Source: an uncultured Alistipes sp.
Lineage (GTDB): Bacteria > Bacteroidota > Bacteroidia > Bacteroidales > Rikenellaceae
NCBI GenBank assembly: GCA_900770635.1
Contig: CAAGLB010000101.1
Coordinates: forward strand, 89,131 to 153,130
Direction: 5' to 3'
Length of the DNA: 64,000 bases
A program made the position numbers and the translations under genes. The notes beneath the pieces are model-generated. The model was not told the DNA's origin, did no database searches, and saw nothing but the letters and a program-made list of their open reading frames with translations. Positions 16,304 to 24,117 of this stretch are shown piece by piece (the stretch's first letter is position 1; each line of letters starts with the position of its first letter).

Positions 16304-17329
16304 CCTGTCGAAGGCTTGTGCCTTGAGCGCTATACCCTCGCCGTCGGGTGTTACCAACACTACGCCCGCCTCCTCACGTGTGATATGGCCAATGACATCC
16401 ACAAGGCCAAGACGCATGATGGCCTCCTGCTTATCGAGGGGTACAGTGAATAACAACTCGTGGTCCTCGCCACCGTTGAGCGCCGCAACAACAGGATCTA
16501 TGTGCATCTCCTCGGCAAGCTCCGATGTCTGACGTGCTATGGGGATACGCTCGAGATATATGCGTGCACCACACTGCGAGCTCTCGCATATCTGACGAAG
16601 GTCGCTGGCAAGGCCATCCGAGAGGTCGATCATCGACGTTGGACGTATGCCCTCCTCACGTAGTGCGTCGAGGACATTCTTGCGTGCTCGTGGCTTGAGG
16701 TAGCGCTCTAACAGGTACTCATATCCTGCGAACTTAGGCTCTGGGTTTGCGACATCTTTCAACACACGCTTCTCACGCTCGAGGAGGTGTAGGCCCATGT
16801 ATGCTGCACCGAGGTTCGAGGTGATACATATTAAATCGTGCTCGCGCGCACCCGTGCGATATACTATGTCCTCCTTCTTGGCACGACCAATGGCTGTTAC
16901 GGTTATTGTGAGTCCTGTTAGCGATGCTGTTGTGTCGCCACCCACGATGTCAACACCCAGCTCATCGGCAGCCGTGCGCATACCCTCGTATAGCTCGTCG
17001 AGAGCCTCCACCATGATCTTTGCCGAGATGCCGAGAGCCACCACGATCTGCTGGGGCTGAGCGTTCATCGCCAAGATGTCGTTCACGCCACGCACCACAC
17101 ACTTATATCCGAGGTGTTTTAGCGGGAAGTAGCTAAGGTCGAAGTCGATACCTTCGGTGAGCATGTCTGTTGTTAGCAGCAGTGCCTCGTCGCCAAGGTC
17201 GATAACTGCGGCATCGTCACCGGCTGCTCGGAGCGTTGTGGCGTTGTGCTTAGGGAGTGTTCGTGTCAGGCGCTCGATAAGTCGGAATTCGCCCAACGAA
17301 GATATTTGCGTACCCTTAGTTGTGTTCAT
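16301..17329 (-). CDS. thiL: Thiamine-monophosphate kinase
   Basis: Phosphorylates thiamine monophosphate to thiamine pyrophosphate with ATP. The 342 residues fit the family, which shares the PurM/AIR synthetase fold. Visible motifs: RAAGDDAAVIDLGD, LLLTTDMLTEGIDFDL, VRGVNDILAMNAQPQQ, VDIVGGDTTAS, and MIDLSDGLASDLRQIC. The gene diverges from adk with a separate promoter and ends in palindromic element copy 2. No other thiamine genes are nearby. Confidence 0.95.
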   Translation of the reverse strand: MNTTKGTQISSLGEFRLIERLTRTLPKHNATTLRAAGDDAAVIDLGDEALLLTTDMLTEGIDFDLSYFPLKHLGYKCVVRGVNDILAMNAQPQQIVVALGISAKIMVEALDELYEGMRTAADELGVDIVGGDTTASLTGLTITVTAIGRAKKEDIVYRTGAREHDLICITSNLGAAYMGLHLLEREKRVLKDVANPEPKFAGYEYLLERYLKPRARKNVLDALREEGIRPTSMIDLSDGLASDLRQICESSQCGARIYLERIPIARQTSELAEEMHIDPVVAALNGGEDHELLFTVPLDKQEAIMRLGLVDVIGHITREEAGVVLVTPDGEGIALKAQAFDR

Positions 17330-17354
17330 AGTGGGATAGTTAATAATTTTTTTG

Positions 17355-17386
17355 CAAAATTACTTTTAAGATTGGAAAGTTGCAAA
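17355..17386 (-). promoter_or_regulatory. Candidate thiL promoter
   Basis: Minus-strand TTTG, a 20-base spacer, then TAATTTTG (TAnnTTTG). It lies back to back with the adk promoter, the two sharing the 70-base AT-rich interval. Confidence 0.55.
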
Positions 17387-17402
17387 AAAAAATATATCTT
17401 TG
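17372..17402 (+). promoter_or_regulatory. Candidate adk promoter
   Basis: TTG at 17372 and TATCTTTG at 17395-17402 with a 20-base spacer. Transcription would start near 17408, about 40 nt before the adk start chosen here. Confidence 0.55.
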
Positions 17403-17448
17403 TCTCAAATTTTTTTAAACCAACTTTAAACTTATATATTTGAAAGCT

Positions 17449-18021
17449 ATGCTTAACATAATACTTTTTGGCGCCCCTGGTTGTGGCAAGGGCACTCAGG
17501 CTCAGCGCCTTGCCGAGCACTACGACCTCTACCACATCTCTACTGGCGAGGTTATTCGTGGCGAGATTAAGGCTGGCACCGAGCTTGGCAAGAGCATGGA
17601 GGGTTACATCTCACGTGGCGAGCTTGCCCCCGACAGCATCGTTGTTGAGATGGTTCGCAACTACATGGCGTCGCACGCCGACAAGGGCTGCATCTTCGAC
17701 GGCTTCCCACGCACCACAGCGCAGGCCGAGATCTTCGACAAGATGCTTGCAGAGGTTAACTCTGAGGTTACAACAATGATCTTTATGGATGTTCCCGAGG
17801 AGGAGCTCGTGCGCCGCATCTTGCTTCGTGGCAAGGACTCAGGACGTGCCGACGACTCATCGGAGGATGTTATCCGCAACCGTATCGAGGTATATCGCCA
17901 GCAGACAGAGATCGTTGCCGAGCACTACACCCGCCAGCAGAAGTATGCCGAGGTAAACGGCTTGGGCACTATGGACGAGGTGTTCGAGCGTCTGTGCGCA
18001 GTTATCGACAGCAAGCGATAA
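17449..18021 (+). CDS. adk: Adenylate kinase
   Basis: Balances AMP, ADP and ATP. The start at 17449 (MLNIILFGAPGCGKGTQ) is chosen because bacterial Adk begins a few residues before the P-loop; an in-frame ATG nine bases earlier is less typical. At 190 residues it is the short-lid form: the P-loop G8-T16, the AMP site HISTGEVIRGEI, IFDGFPRTTAQAE, and a lid reduced to RGKDSGRADDSSEDVIRNR without the Cys cluster that binds zinc in longer forms. It diverges from thiL. Confidence 0.96.
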   Translation: MLNIILFGAPGCGKGTQAQRLAEHYDLYHISTGEVIRGEIKAGTELGKSMEGYISRGELAPDSIVVEMVRNYMASHADKGCIFDGFPRTTAQAEIFDKMLAEVNSEVTTMIFMDVPEEELVRRILLRGKDSGRADDSSEDVIRNRIEVYRQQTEIVAEHYTRQQKYAEVNGLGTMDEVFERLCAVIDSKR

Positions 18022-18042
18022 AACACCCCACAAAATGCAATA

Positions 18043-18080
18043 AAAGCGAGTCCAGATACAATATTTAGGGCTCGCTTTAG
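18043..18080 (+). terminator. Hairpin after adk
   Basis: Stem AAAGCGAGTCC (18043-18053) with GGGCTCGCTTT (18068-18078), one G-U pair. The T-run after the stem is short, so termination may be partial and the TPM gene could be read through. Confidence 0.55.
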
Positions 18081-18090
18081 TTATATAGTT

Positions 18091-19008
18091 ATGAAGAAAA
18101 TTATCGTCATACTCTGCCTGCTGCTTCTTGTTCCACCCCTTGCCGAGGCTCGTGGCTACCGCACCTCGGACATCGAGAATGTGCAGCTTAGCCATCGTGA
18201 ACGCTTCACCTCAAACCCCGACGCTATACTCAGCGCCGATGCTGTTCGGGAGCTCGACGCGATAGCCCTTAGCTTGCGTGAGCGTGGCATCGTGGAGGTT
18301 GCCATCGTTGCAGTCAAGAGCATCGATTCACGTGACACTTTCTCGTTCGCTGTCAATCTCTTCGACGACTGGGGCGTGGGCAACAAGCAGGCAGACAATG
18401 GTTTAGGCATACTGCTTGTCGAGGATCTGCACGAGATACGTTTCGTCACTGGCTATGGCATCGAACATGTGCTTAGTGACGCACGTTGCGTGCAGCTACA
18501 ACACGAGTATATGCTCCCCTATTTCCGTGATGGCGACTACGACAGGGGCATGATCGAGGGCCTCAGGGCTGTCGACACGCTGCTTTCGAGTGGCGAGTTA
18601 GAGAGGGTTACTAACCTCCCCGACGAGAGCTCAGATATGCTCGCAGCACTCTTTATCGTGGCGCTGTGCATCCTGCTGCCTATCGTGCTTCTCATCGTTA
18701 GCGAGCTTCGCAAGACGAAGTGTCCCCGCTGTGGCAAGCACGGATTGAAGGTCGTTGAGCGTAGCGTGATACACAATGCCCAAACCCCTCATAGCAACAT
18801 CGTTGTCGAGATTTTGGAGTGCCAATATTGTCGTTCACGTCATCGTCGCACCAAGCAGGAGTTCAACCATACGGGCCGAGGCACAGGCATAGGCCCTATC
18901 TTCTTAGGTGGCATGGGCGGCGGTCGTGGCTTCGGCGGTGGCGGAGGCTTCGGCGGCGGCTTTGGTGGCGGCAGCTTCGGCGGCGGTGGCGGCGGCTCAA
19001 GATGGTAA
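18091..19008 (+). CDS. TPM-domain (YgcG-like) membrane protein with zinc ribbon and Gly-rich tail
   Basis: Signal peptide (MKKIIVILCLLLLVPPLAEA), then a TPM domain (about residues 40-165) with VAIVAVKSID, LFDDWGVGNKQADNGLGILL and FVTGYGIEHVL, the features of the YgcG/Psb32 family. One transmembrane helix follows (about 185-207), then a cytoplasmic-side zinc ribbon CPRCGKHG...CQYC, and finally about 45 residues that are nearly all Gly with Phe and Ser, ending GGGGSRW. TPM proteins are commonly linked to LemA, as here. Proposed roles concern the cell envelope and remain unsettled. Low-complexity tail is encoded by GC-rich GGCGGC repeats. Confidence 0.85.
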   Translation: MKKIIVILCLLLLVPPLAEARGYRTSDIENVQLSHRERFTSNPDAILSADAVRELDAIALSLRERGIVEVAIVAVKSIDSRDTFSFAVNLFDDWGVGNKQADNGLGILLVEDLHEIRFVTGYGIEHVLSDARCVQLQHEYMLPYFRDGDYDRGMIEGLRAVDTLLSSGELERVTNLPDESSDMLAALFIVALCILLPIVLLIVSELRKTKCPRCGKHGLKVVERSVIHNAQTPHSNIVVEILECQYCRSRHRRTKQEFNHTGRGTGIGPIFLGGMGGGRGFGGGGGFGGGFGGGSFGGGGGGSRW

Positions 19009-19021
19009 GGTGAAAGGTGAG

Positions 19022-19150
19022 AAGTGGGTACAATGGGTAAAATGGGTAAAATGGGTATGATGGGTAAATAGAAAAAACTACCCATAATACCCACTATACC
19101 CAGAATACCCACAATACCCACTATACCCACAATACCCACAACACCCCCAT
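19022..19150. repeat. Family A array between TPM and lemA genes
   Basis: Head-to-head array with GGGTAAAAT units, the conserved spacer TAAATAGAAAAAACTA and C-rich TACCCACTA/TACCCACAA units. It separates two genes that would normally be expected in one operon, so it probably was inserted or expanded between them. Confidence 0.8.
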
Positions 19151-19189
19151 TACCACCCAACAACGCAACAAACTAAAACAGATAAACTT

Positions 19190-19771
19190 ATGAAGAAGAG
19201 TACAATCGCAATTTTGGCCGTAGTGGCCGTAATCGTCGTGTGGGCCATAGGTGGCTACAACGGCCTCGTGTCGAAGGAGGAGGGCGTGAACAACGCATGG
19301 GCAAATGTCGAGAGTGCCTACCAGCGACGCATGGATCTCATCCCCAACCTTGTGAACACCGTGAAGGGATATGCCGAGCACGAGAAGTCGACACTCCAAG
19401 CAGTTACCGATGCACGCACCAAGGCTACATCCATCAACATCGATCCCTCGACAGCCACACCCGAGCAGATTGAGGCATTCATGAACGCCCAGAGTGCCAT
19501 GAGCTCGGCTCTCGGCCGCCTCATCGCCGTGTCAGAGAACTACCCAGCACTCAAGGCCAACGAGAACTTCCGTGACCTACAAGCGCAGCTGGAGGGCACC
19601 GAGAACCGCATCAAGGTGGAGCGTGACCGCTACAATGAGGCTGTCAAGGAGTTCAACGTGAAGATTCGCCGCTTCCCAACCAACATCCTCGCATCGTTGT
19701 TTAGCTTCGAGAAGCGCTCGATGTTCGAGGCTCAGGAGGGTGCCGAGCATGCCCCCGTTGTTGAGTTCTAA
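19190..19771 (+). CDS. lemA: LemA family protein
   Basis: A 193-residue protein with an N-terminal signal anchor (KKSTIAILAVVAVIVVWAIGG) and a helical-bundle body, as in all LemA proteins. Signature stretches: VNNAWANVESAYQRRMDLIPNL (seen as NNAWANVESAYQRR), VKGYAEHEKSTLQAV, LIAVSENYPALKAN, LEGTENRIKVERDRYNEAVKE (seen as EGTENRIKVERDRYN), and RRFPTNILASLFSF. The short outside N-terminus followed by a large bundle is typical. It forms a pair with the upstream TPM gene. Its biochemical role is not established. Confidence 0.93.
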   Translation: MKKSTIAILAVVAVIVVWAIGGYNGLVSKEEGVNNAWANVESAYQRRMDLIPNLVNTVKGYAEHEKSTLQAVTDARTKATSINIDPSTATPEQIEAFMNAQSAMSSALGRLIAVSENYPALKANENFRDLQAQLEGTENRIKVERDRYNEAVKEFNVKIRRFPTNILASLFSFEKRSMFEAQEGAEHAPVVEF

Positions 19772-19793
19772 GCAACAACCGCAAATAAGCATC

Positions 19794-19831
19794 AAGGCTG
19801 GGCCAAAAAGGCTCGGCCTTGTTTGCTTTTT
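19794..19831 (+). terminator. Intrinsic terminator of lemA
   Basis: Stem AAGGCTGGGCC (19794-19804) pairs fully, with two G-U pairs, with GGCTCGGCCTT (19810-19820) across a five-A loop, followed by GTTTGCTTTTT. Confidence 0.75.
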
Positions 19832-19853
19832 CACTAAAATATTATTATCTTTG
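19822..19853 (+). promoter_or_regulatory. Promoter of the glucosaminidase gene
   Basis: TTTG (19822-19825), 20-base spacer, TATCTTTG (19846-19853): a full Bacteroidota -33/-7 promoter. The -33 box overlaps the T-run of the lemA terminator. Confidence 0.7.
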
Positions 19854-19904
19854 CATAGGTGTATACATGAGCACCATAAACCACACATAACACATTGACA
19901 CTCA

Positions 19905-20948
19905 ATGACTAAGATATTTAACAACATACCATCCATCGTAGCCTCGCTCGTTGCTGTGCTCCTAAGCATAGGCACCACAACGGCTCAGGAGCGCACAACA
20001 CGTCTCGAGTACATCGCCAAGTGGGCCGACGTGGCCATCGAGCACATGGAGGTTTACGGCATCCCCGCAAGCATAACAATGGCGCAGGCAGTGTTGGAGT
20101 CGAGCAACGGCAACAGCACTCTTGCACGCACCGCCAACAACCACTTCGGCATCAAGTGTGGTGGCTCGTGGGATGGCGAGTGGGTGTCGCACGACGACGA
20201 TGCCCCCGACGAGTGCTTCCGCAAGTACGACTCTGCCGAGGAGTCGTTCGAGGACCATGCCGAGTTTCTGCACACACGCTCACGCTACCAATTTCTGTTC
20301 GACTACGACGCCGACGACTACACTAATTGGGCACACGGACTAAAAAAGGCGGGCTATGCCACAGCACCCACCTACGCCGAGGCGCTGATACGCATCATCG
20401 AGGAGGAGAGGCTCTACCTTCTCGACCAGCGTGGTGGCCGCAAGCTGTGGGACGACTACATCACCGAGCGTCTGGGCCTCAACAACAAGCCAGAACAAGC
20501 CCCTAAGGCCAACACCGACACAGCGTCAACCACCCCCGACCAGGCAACAGCCTATGCCGACCAGGGCATCGATCCCAACAACTTCCGTGTGTCGATAAAC
20601 TCGCACAAAGGCTACAACGTATATCGCACCAACGGCTCGTTCTACATCGTTGCCCGCAAAGACGACACCTACGCCACGCTGGCAGCACTCTTCGACCTTA
20701 GCGAAGGTCAGCTACGCAGGTTCAACGATGCCTCGGAGGACGACACCCTGACCAAGGGCGACATAGTATATATCGAGCGTAAGCTCGCACGCTGGCATGG
20801 CAACAACCTCATGCACCGAGCAACAGAGGCTGTGAGCCTAAAAACATTGGCTCAGGTGTATGGCATACGCCTCGCTCGCCTGGCACGCCTCAACCGCATG
20901 AAGCCTTCGGCAGAGCTAAAGAAGGGCGACATAATACGCCTACGATAA
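19905..20948 (+). CDS. Secreted N-acetylglucosaminidase-domain protein with LysM
   Basis: Peptidoglycan hydrolase of the FlgJ/GH73-like glucosaminidase type. An N-terminal signal peptide ends near TTTAQE; the domain spans about residues 35-175 with PASITMAQAVLESSNGNS carrying the likely catalytic Glu, followed by ANNHFGIKCGG and EDHAEFLHTRSRYQ. A Thr/Ala/Gln linker leads to a LysM-like C-terminal half: a weaker segment at 225-285 and a clearer one at the end (SLKTLAQVYGIRLARLARLN ... KKGDIIRL). It has its own promoter and lies 30 bases before the next gene, so they may be co-transcribed. Confidence 0.88.
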   Translation: MTKIFNNIPSIVASLVAVLLSIGTTTAQERTTRLEYIAKWADVAIEHMEVYGIPASITMAQAVLESSNGNSTLARTANNHFGIKCGGSWDGEWVSHDDDAPDECFRKYDSAEESFEDHAEFLHTRSRYQFLFDYDADDYTNWAHGLKKAGYATAPTYAEALIRIIEEERLYLLDQRGGRKLWDDYITERLGLNNKPEQAPKANTDTASTTPDQATAYADQGIDPNNFRVSINSHKGYNVYRTNGSFYIVARKDDTYATLAALFDLSEGQLRRFNDASEDDTLTKGDIVYIERKLARWHGNNLMHRATEAVSLKTLAQVYGIRLARLARLNRMKPSAELKKGDIIRLR

Positions 20949-20978
20949 CCCGACGACAAAACAAACAAATTCATAGAT

Positions 20979-21659
20979 ATGAGCACCTTACGTGAGAAAA
21001 TTCTTGAGACCATAGTTCGCAAGTCGACACTCAAGCAGCAGATTTTCGACAACACATTTTCGACGTTCAACGACCTTAAAGAGACACTCTTCGAGATGGC
21101 CTCGGAGATCGACGACGAGCTCGACGGCAAGCTCGACCGCCGTGTGCGCATCGAGTATCGTGATCGTGGCAAGTTCGAGGCTCAGTTGCAGGTGGCCAGC
21201 GACATCCTACTCTTCCAGATGCACACCGACATCTTCGATTTCGACTCCAACCACATCATCTGGCAGAACAGCTATGTGCAGCAGGACAAGGCCAACTCCT
21301 ACATCGGCGTCATCAACATCTACAACTTCTTGTCGGACTCGCTAAAATACAACCGCAATGCCGACGAGGGCTACCTCATTGGCCGCATATTCATCAACCG
21401 TGAGAAGTGCTTCTGGGTGGAGGGTAAGCGCCAGACGTTGGTGCGTCCTATGGCCTTTGGCAGCCGCAAGATAGACCACGAGGCGTTGGTGGCAATCATC
21501 GAGACCGCCATCAACTACTCGCTCAACTTCGACTTGTTGATGCCCCCTTACGAGGAGAACATACGTGTCAACGTCGACCAGTTCAACTCGAAGCTCGACA
21601 ACTCGAAATTCACGACAGGAAAGCGCCTAAGCTACGACTTCTCGATAGACGACATTTAG
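20979..21659 (+). CDS. Conserved hypothetical cytoplasmic protein
   Basis: No named family recognised. The 226 residues lack signal peptide and membrane segments. An N-terminal helical, charged region (STLREKILETIVRKSTLKQQ and following) is followed by a mixed alpha/beta part with FEAQLQVASDILLFQMHTDI, RIFINREKCFWVEGKRQ and a C-terminal acidic tail. The layout is compact and well conserved-looking, but I see no catalytic signature. It lies 30 bases after the glucosaminidase gene and 38 before the DPP IV gene on the same strand. Confidence 0.75.
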   Translation: MSTLREKILETIVRKSTLKQQIFDNTFSTFNDLKETLFEMASEIDDELDGKLDRRVRIEYRDRGKFEAQLQVASDILLFQMHTDIFDFDSNHIIWQNSYVQQDKANSYIGVINIYNFLSDSLKYNRNADEGYLIGRIFINREKCFWVEGKRQTLVRPMAFGSRKIDHEALVAIIETAINYSLNFDLLMPPYEENIRVNVDQFNSKLDNSKFTTGKRLSYDFSIDDI

Positions 21660-21697
21660 CCTAACAACAATAAACAAAGATTAAAACTACTATAACT

Positions 21698-23839
21698 ATG
21701 CGTAAGATTCTATTAGGTGTTGCGATGTTGTGTGCGTCGCTCACCGCACAAGCACAAGTTAGCTATCAGCAGATGCGCAGCATGCACCGTGACGCAGCCC
21801 CAGGCTACACCAACCCTGCATGGATAACACCTCTTGCTGGCAGCGACAAGTTTGTACTCTTCGAGGGCGACCAGATTTTTGCTGCCGACTATGCCAACCC
21901 TATGTCTAAGAGCCCTATATTCAAGGCTTTGGCAGGCACCGAGATATTGTCGTTCGTCGAGTCACCAAACAAGCAGATGGCACTCTACGAGGTGTGGGAC
22001 AATGGCAACCCACGCAAGGAGATATATCGCCACTCATACACCTCGACATACTACATCTCGTGTGCCGATCACTCGACAGTCAAGATTGACGACGTGCGTG
22101 ACATATCGTTCTCGCCCGACAACCGCCACCTTGCCATGAGCTACAACAACGACCTCTTCCTCTATGACCTTGCCACCAACGACATCTACAACATCACCGA
22201 CGATGGCGAGTGGAACCACATCATCAACGGCACCAGCGACTGGGTTTACGAGGAGGAGTATGGCTTCACCAAGGCTTATGCCTTCTCGCCCGACGGCAAG
22301 GAGATAGCCTACCTCAAGTTCGACGAGAGCCTCGTTCCCGAGTTCGAGATGATGCGCTTCGACAACACCCTCTACAACAAGGCATACAGCTTCAAGTATC
22401 CTAAGGCTGGCGACAAGAACTCTGTCGTTACACTCCACGTCTACAACATCGAGACTAAGGAGACACGCCAGATAAACACCGGCGAGGAGACCGACCAGTA
22501 TATCCCACGCATCGACTACACCCCTGCTGGCAACCTCTTCTACTATCGTGTCAACCGCTTGCAGAACAAGTTTGAGGTCATCTTGGTTGAGAGCAACGGC
22601 ATGCAGAAGATCATCTACAACGAGTGCGACGAGCGCTATGTCGAGCGTCCAAGTGCCGAGAACATCACCTTCATCGATGGCGAGCGTTTCATCGTGCGTG
22701 AGGAGACCTCTACCGGCTGGTTCCACCTCTATCTCCACTCTGTTGACAAGGGCCGCCTCAACGCCATCACATCGGGCGAGTGGGAGGTGACACAGTTTGT
22801 TGGCATCTCACCTAACAAGAAGACCATATACTACATGTCTACCGAGCAGGCTCCCGAGGAGCGCAACCTATATAGCATAGGCCTCAACGGCAAGAATAAG
22901 AAGTGCTTGTTGGCAGATAAGGGCTACTGGCGTGTCTACCCATCAGCCAACATGAACTACTTTGCTGCCGAGCACTCGTCAGCCGAGAAGTATCCTACCG
23001 CTGCCATCTACGACACTCGTGGCCGCAAGCTACACTCGTTGATGGACGATGTTACTGCCCCTGAGGTTGTTGCACCTAAGCTCCAGCGCAAGTTCTCGAC
23101 ATTCACCACCGAGCGTGGCGACGTGCTAAGCTACTATATCGTCTACCCCGAGGATTTCGATCCTACGAAGCGCTACCCTGTTCTCATGACTCAGTATTCA
23201 GGTCCTGGCTCACAGCAGGTTGCCAACCGTGCATCGTACGACTGGGAGGAGACTCTCGCCCTCAACGGCTATATCGTGGCCTGCTGCGACGGTCGTGGCA
23301 CAGGCTATCGTGGCGAGGAGTTCAAGAAGGTCACCTACGCCAACCTTGGCCACTGCGAGGTTGAGGATCAGCTCTCGTTTGCTAATTACCTTGCCGCACA
23401 GGAGTTCATCGACTCAGAGCGCATAGGCATCTATGGTTGGTCGTTTGGTGGCTTCATGGCTCTCAACTGCGCACTCAAGGGCGACGGCATCTTCAAGATG
23501 GCTATTGCCGTAGCTCCTGTTACCTCATGGCGCTACTACGACACCATCTATACCGAGATTTATAACGGTTTGCCACAGCAGAACCCTGAGGGCTACGACA
23601 ACAACTCGCCTATTCAGTATGCTGACCGCCTCAGCGACAATACACGCCTCATCATCATCCATGGCACTGCAGACGACAATGTTCACTTCCAGAACGCTAT
23701 GGAGATGTGCCGTGCGTTGAACCGTGCAGGCAAGCAGTACGACATGATGGTATATCCCGACCAGAACCACTCTATGCGCCCACACGACACCGTGAACGTG
23801 CGCCAGAAGATGGTCGACTACTGCTTGGAGAACTTGTAA
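21698..23839 (+). CDS. Dipeptidyl peptidase IV-like serine peptidase (S9B)
   Basis: Exported prolyl oligopeptidase-family enzyme that cleaves X-Pro/X-Ala dipeptides from peptide N-termini. Signal peptide MRKILLGVAMLCASLTAQAQ; an N-terminal beta-propeller (to about residue 470) includes DWVYEEEYGFTKAYAFSPDG, the double-Glu signature that binds the peptide amino end in DPP IV. The alpha/beta-hydrolase domain holds the nucleophile Ser in YGWSFGGFM (about residue 582), Asp in HGTADDNVHFQ (659/660) and His in DQNHSM (about 691). Normal family length at 713 residues. It fits with pepT and the OPT transporter as peptide-using equipment. Confidence 0.94.
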   Translation: MRKILLGVAMLCASLTAQAQVSYQQMRSMHRDAAPGYTNPAWITPLAGSDKFVLFEGDQIFAADYANPMSKSPIFKALAGTEILSFVESPNKQMALYEVWDNGNPRKEIYRHSYTSTYYISCADHSTVKIDDVRDISFSPDNRHLAMSYNNDLFLYDLATNDIYNITDDGEWNHIINGTSDWVYEEEYGFTKAYAFSPDGKEIAYLKFDESLVPEFEMMRFDNTLYNKAYSFKYPKAGDKNSVVTLHVYNIETKETRQINTGEETDQYIPRIDYTPAGNLFYYRVNRLQNKFEVILVESNGMQKIIYNECDERYVERPSAENITFIDGERFIVREETSTGWFHLYLHSVDKGRLNAITSGEWEVTQFVGISPNKKTIYYMSTEQAPEERNLYSIGLNGKNKKCLLADKGYWRVYPSANMNYFAAEHSSAEKYPTAAIYDTRGRKLHSLMDDVTAPEVVAPKLQRKFSTFTTERGDVLSYYIVYPEDFDPTKRYPVLMTQYSGPGSQQVANRASYDWEETLALNGYIVACCDGRGTGYRGEEFKKVTYANLGHCEVEDQLSFANYLAAQEFIDSERIGIYGWSFGGFMALNCALKGDGIFKMAIAVAPVTSWRYYDTIYTEIYNGLPQQNPEGYDNNSPIQYADRLSDNTRLIIIHGTADDNVHFQNAMEMCRALNRAGKQYDMMVYPDQNHSMRPHDTVNVRQKMVDYCLENL

Positions 23840-23867
23840 TATATTGTCTATCAAATATCTCAGCATT

Positions 23868-23895
23868 AGGGTGTTCCTATGGGACACCCTTTTGT
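23868..23895 (+). terminator. Intrinsic terminator of the DPP IV gene
   Basis: Stem AGGGTGTTCC with GGGACACCCT around a TAT loop, followed by TTTTGTTG. Confidence 0.7.
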
Positions 23896-23924
23896 TGTGC
23901 TGGGATGAGAGGTTGGAGGGGGAT

Positions 23925-23995
23925 TAAGGAAATTAGGGAAATTAATGAAATTAGGGAAAACCGCCTTAAACTCCCTAAACTCCTTAATTTCACTA
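23925..23995. repeat. Family D block
   Basis: GATTAAGGAAATTAGGG and AAATTAGGGAAA on the left, CTTAAACTCCCTAAACTCC and TTAATTTC on the right, so the two halves can pair. Similar blocks lie at 8585, 10725, 16104, 47236 and 52535. Confidence 0.7.
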
Positions 23996-24063
23996 TCCCC
24001 TCCCCCACACACCCTCCCCCACAACTTTTCACCTCGCCATTTTCACTTTTCACATTTTTTTAT

Positions 24064-24071
24064 TATCTTTG
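24064..24071 (+). promoter_or_regulatory. Candidate -7 element of pheT promoter
   Basis: TATCTTTG, exact TAnnTTTG match, about 47 bases before the ATG. No good -33 TTTG at the usual spacing; the upstream bases are TTTTCAC repeats. Confidence 0.5.
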
Positions 24072-24117
24072 TGCGATTATAGCCATCATACGGACAAATA
24101 ATTAAAACAAATATACT

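Noticed and set aside
22034..22738. Open frame opposite the DPP IV gene
   Set aside because: Antisense shadow, Val/Leu/Glu-rich without family features, inside a clear S9B gene.
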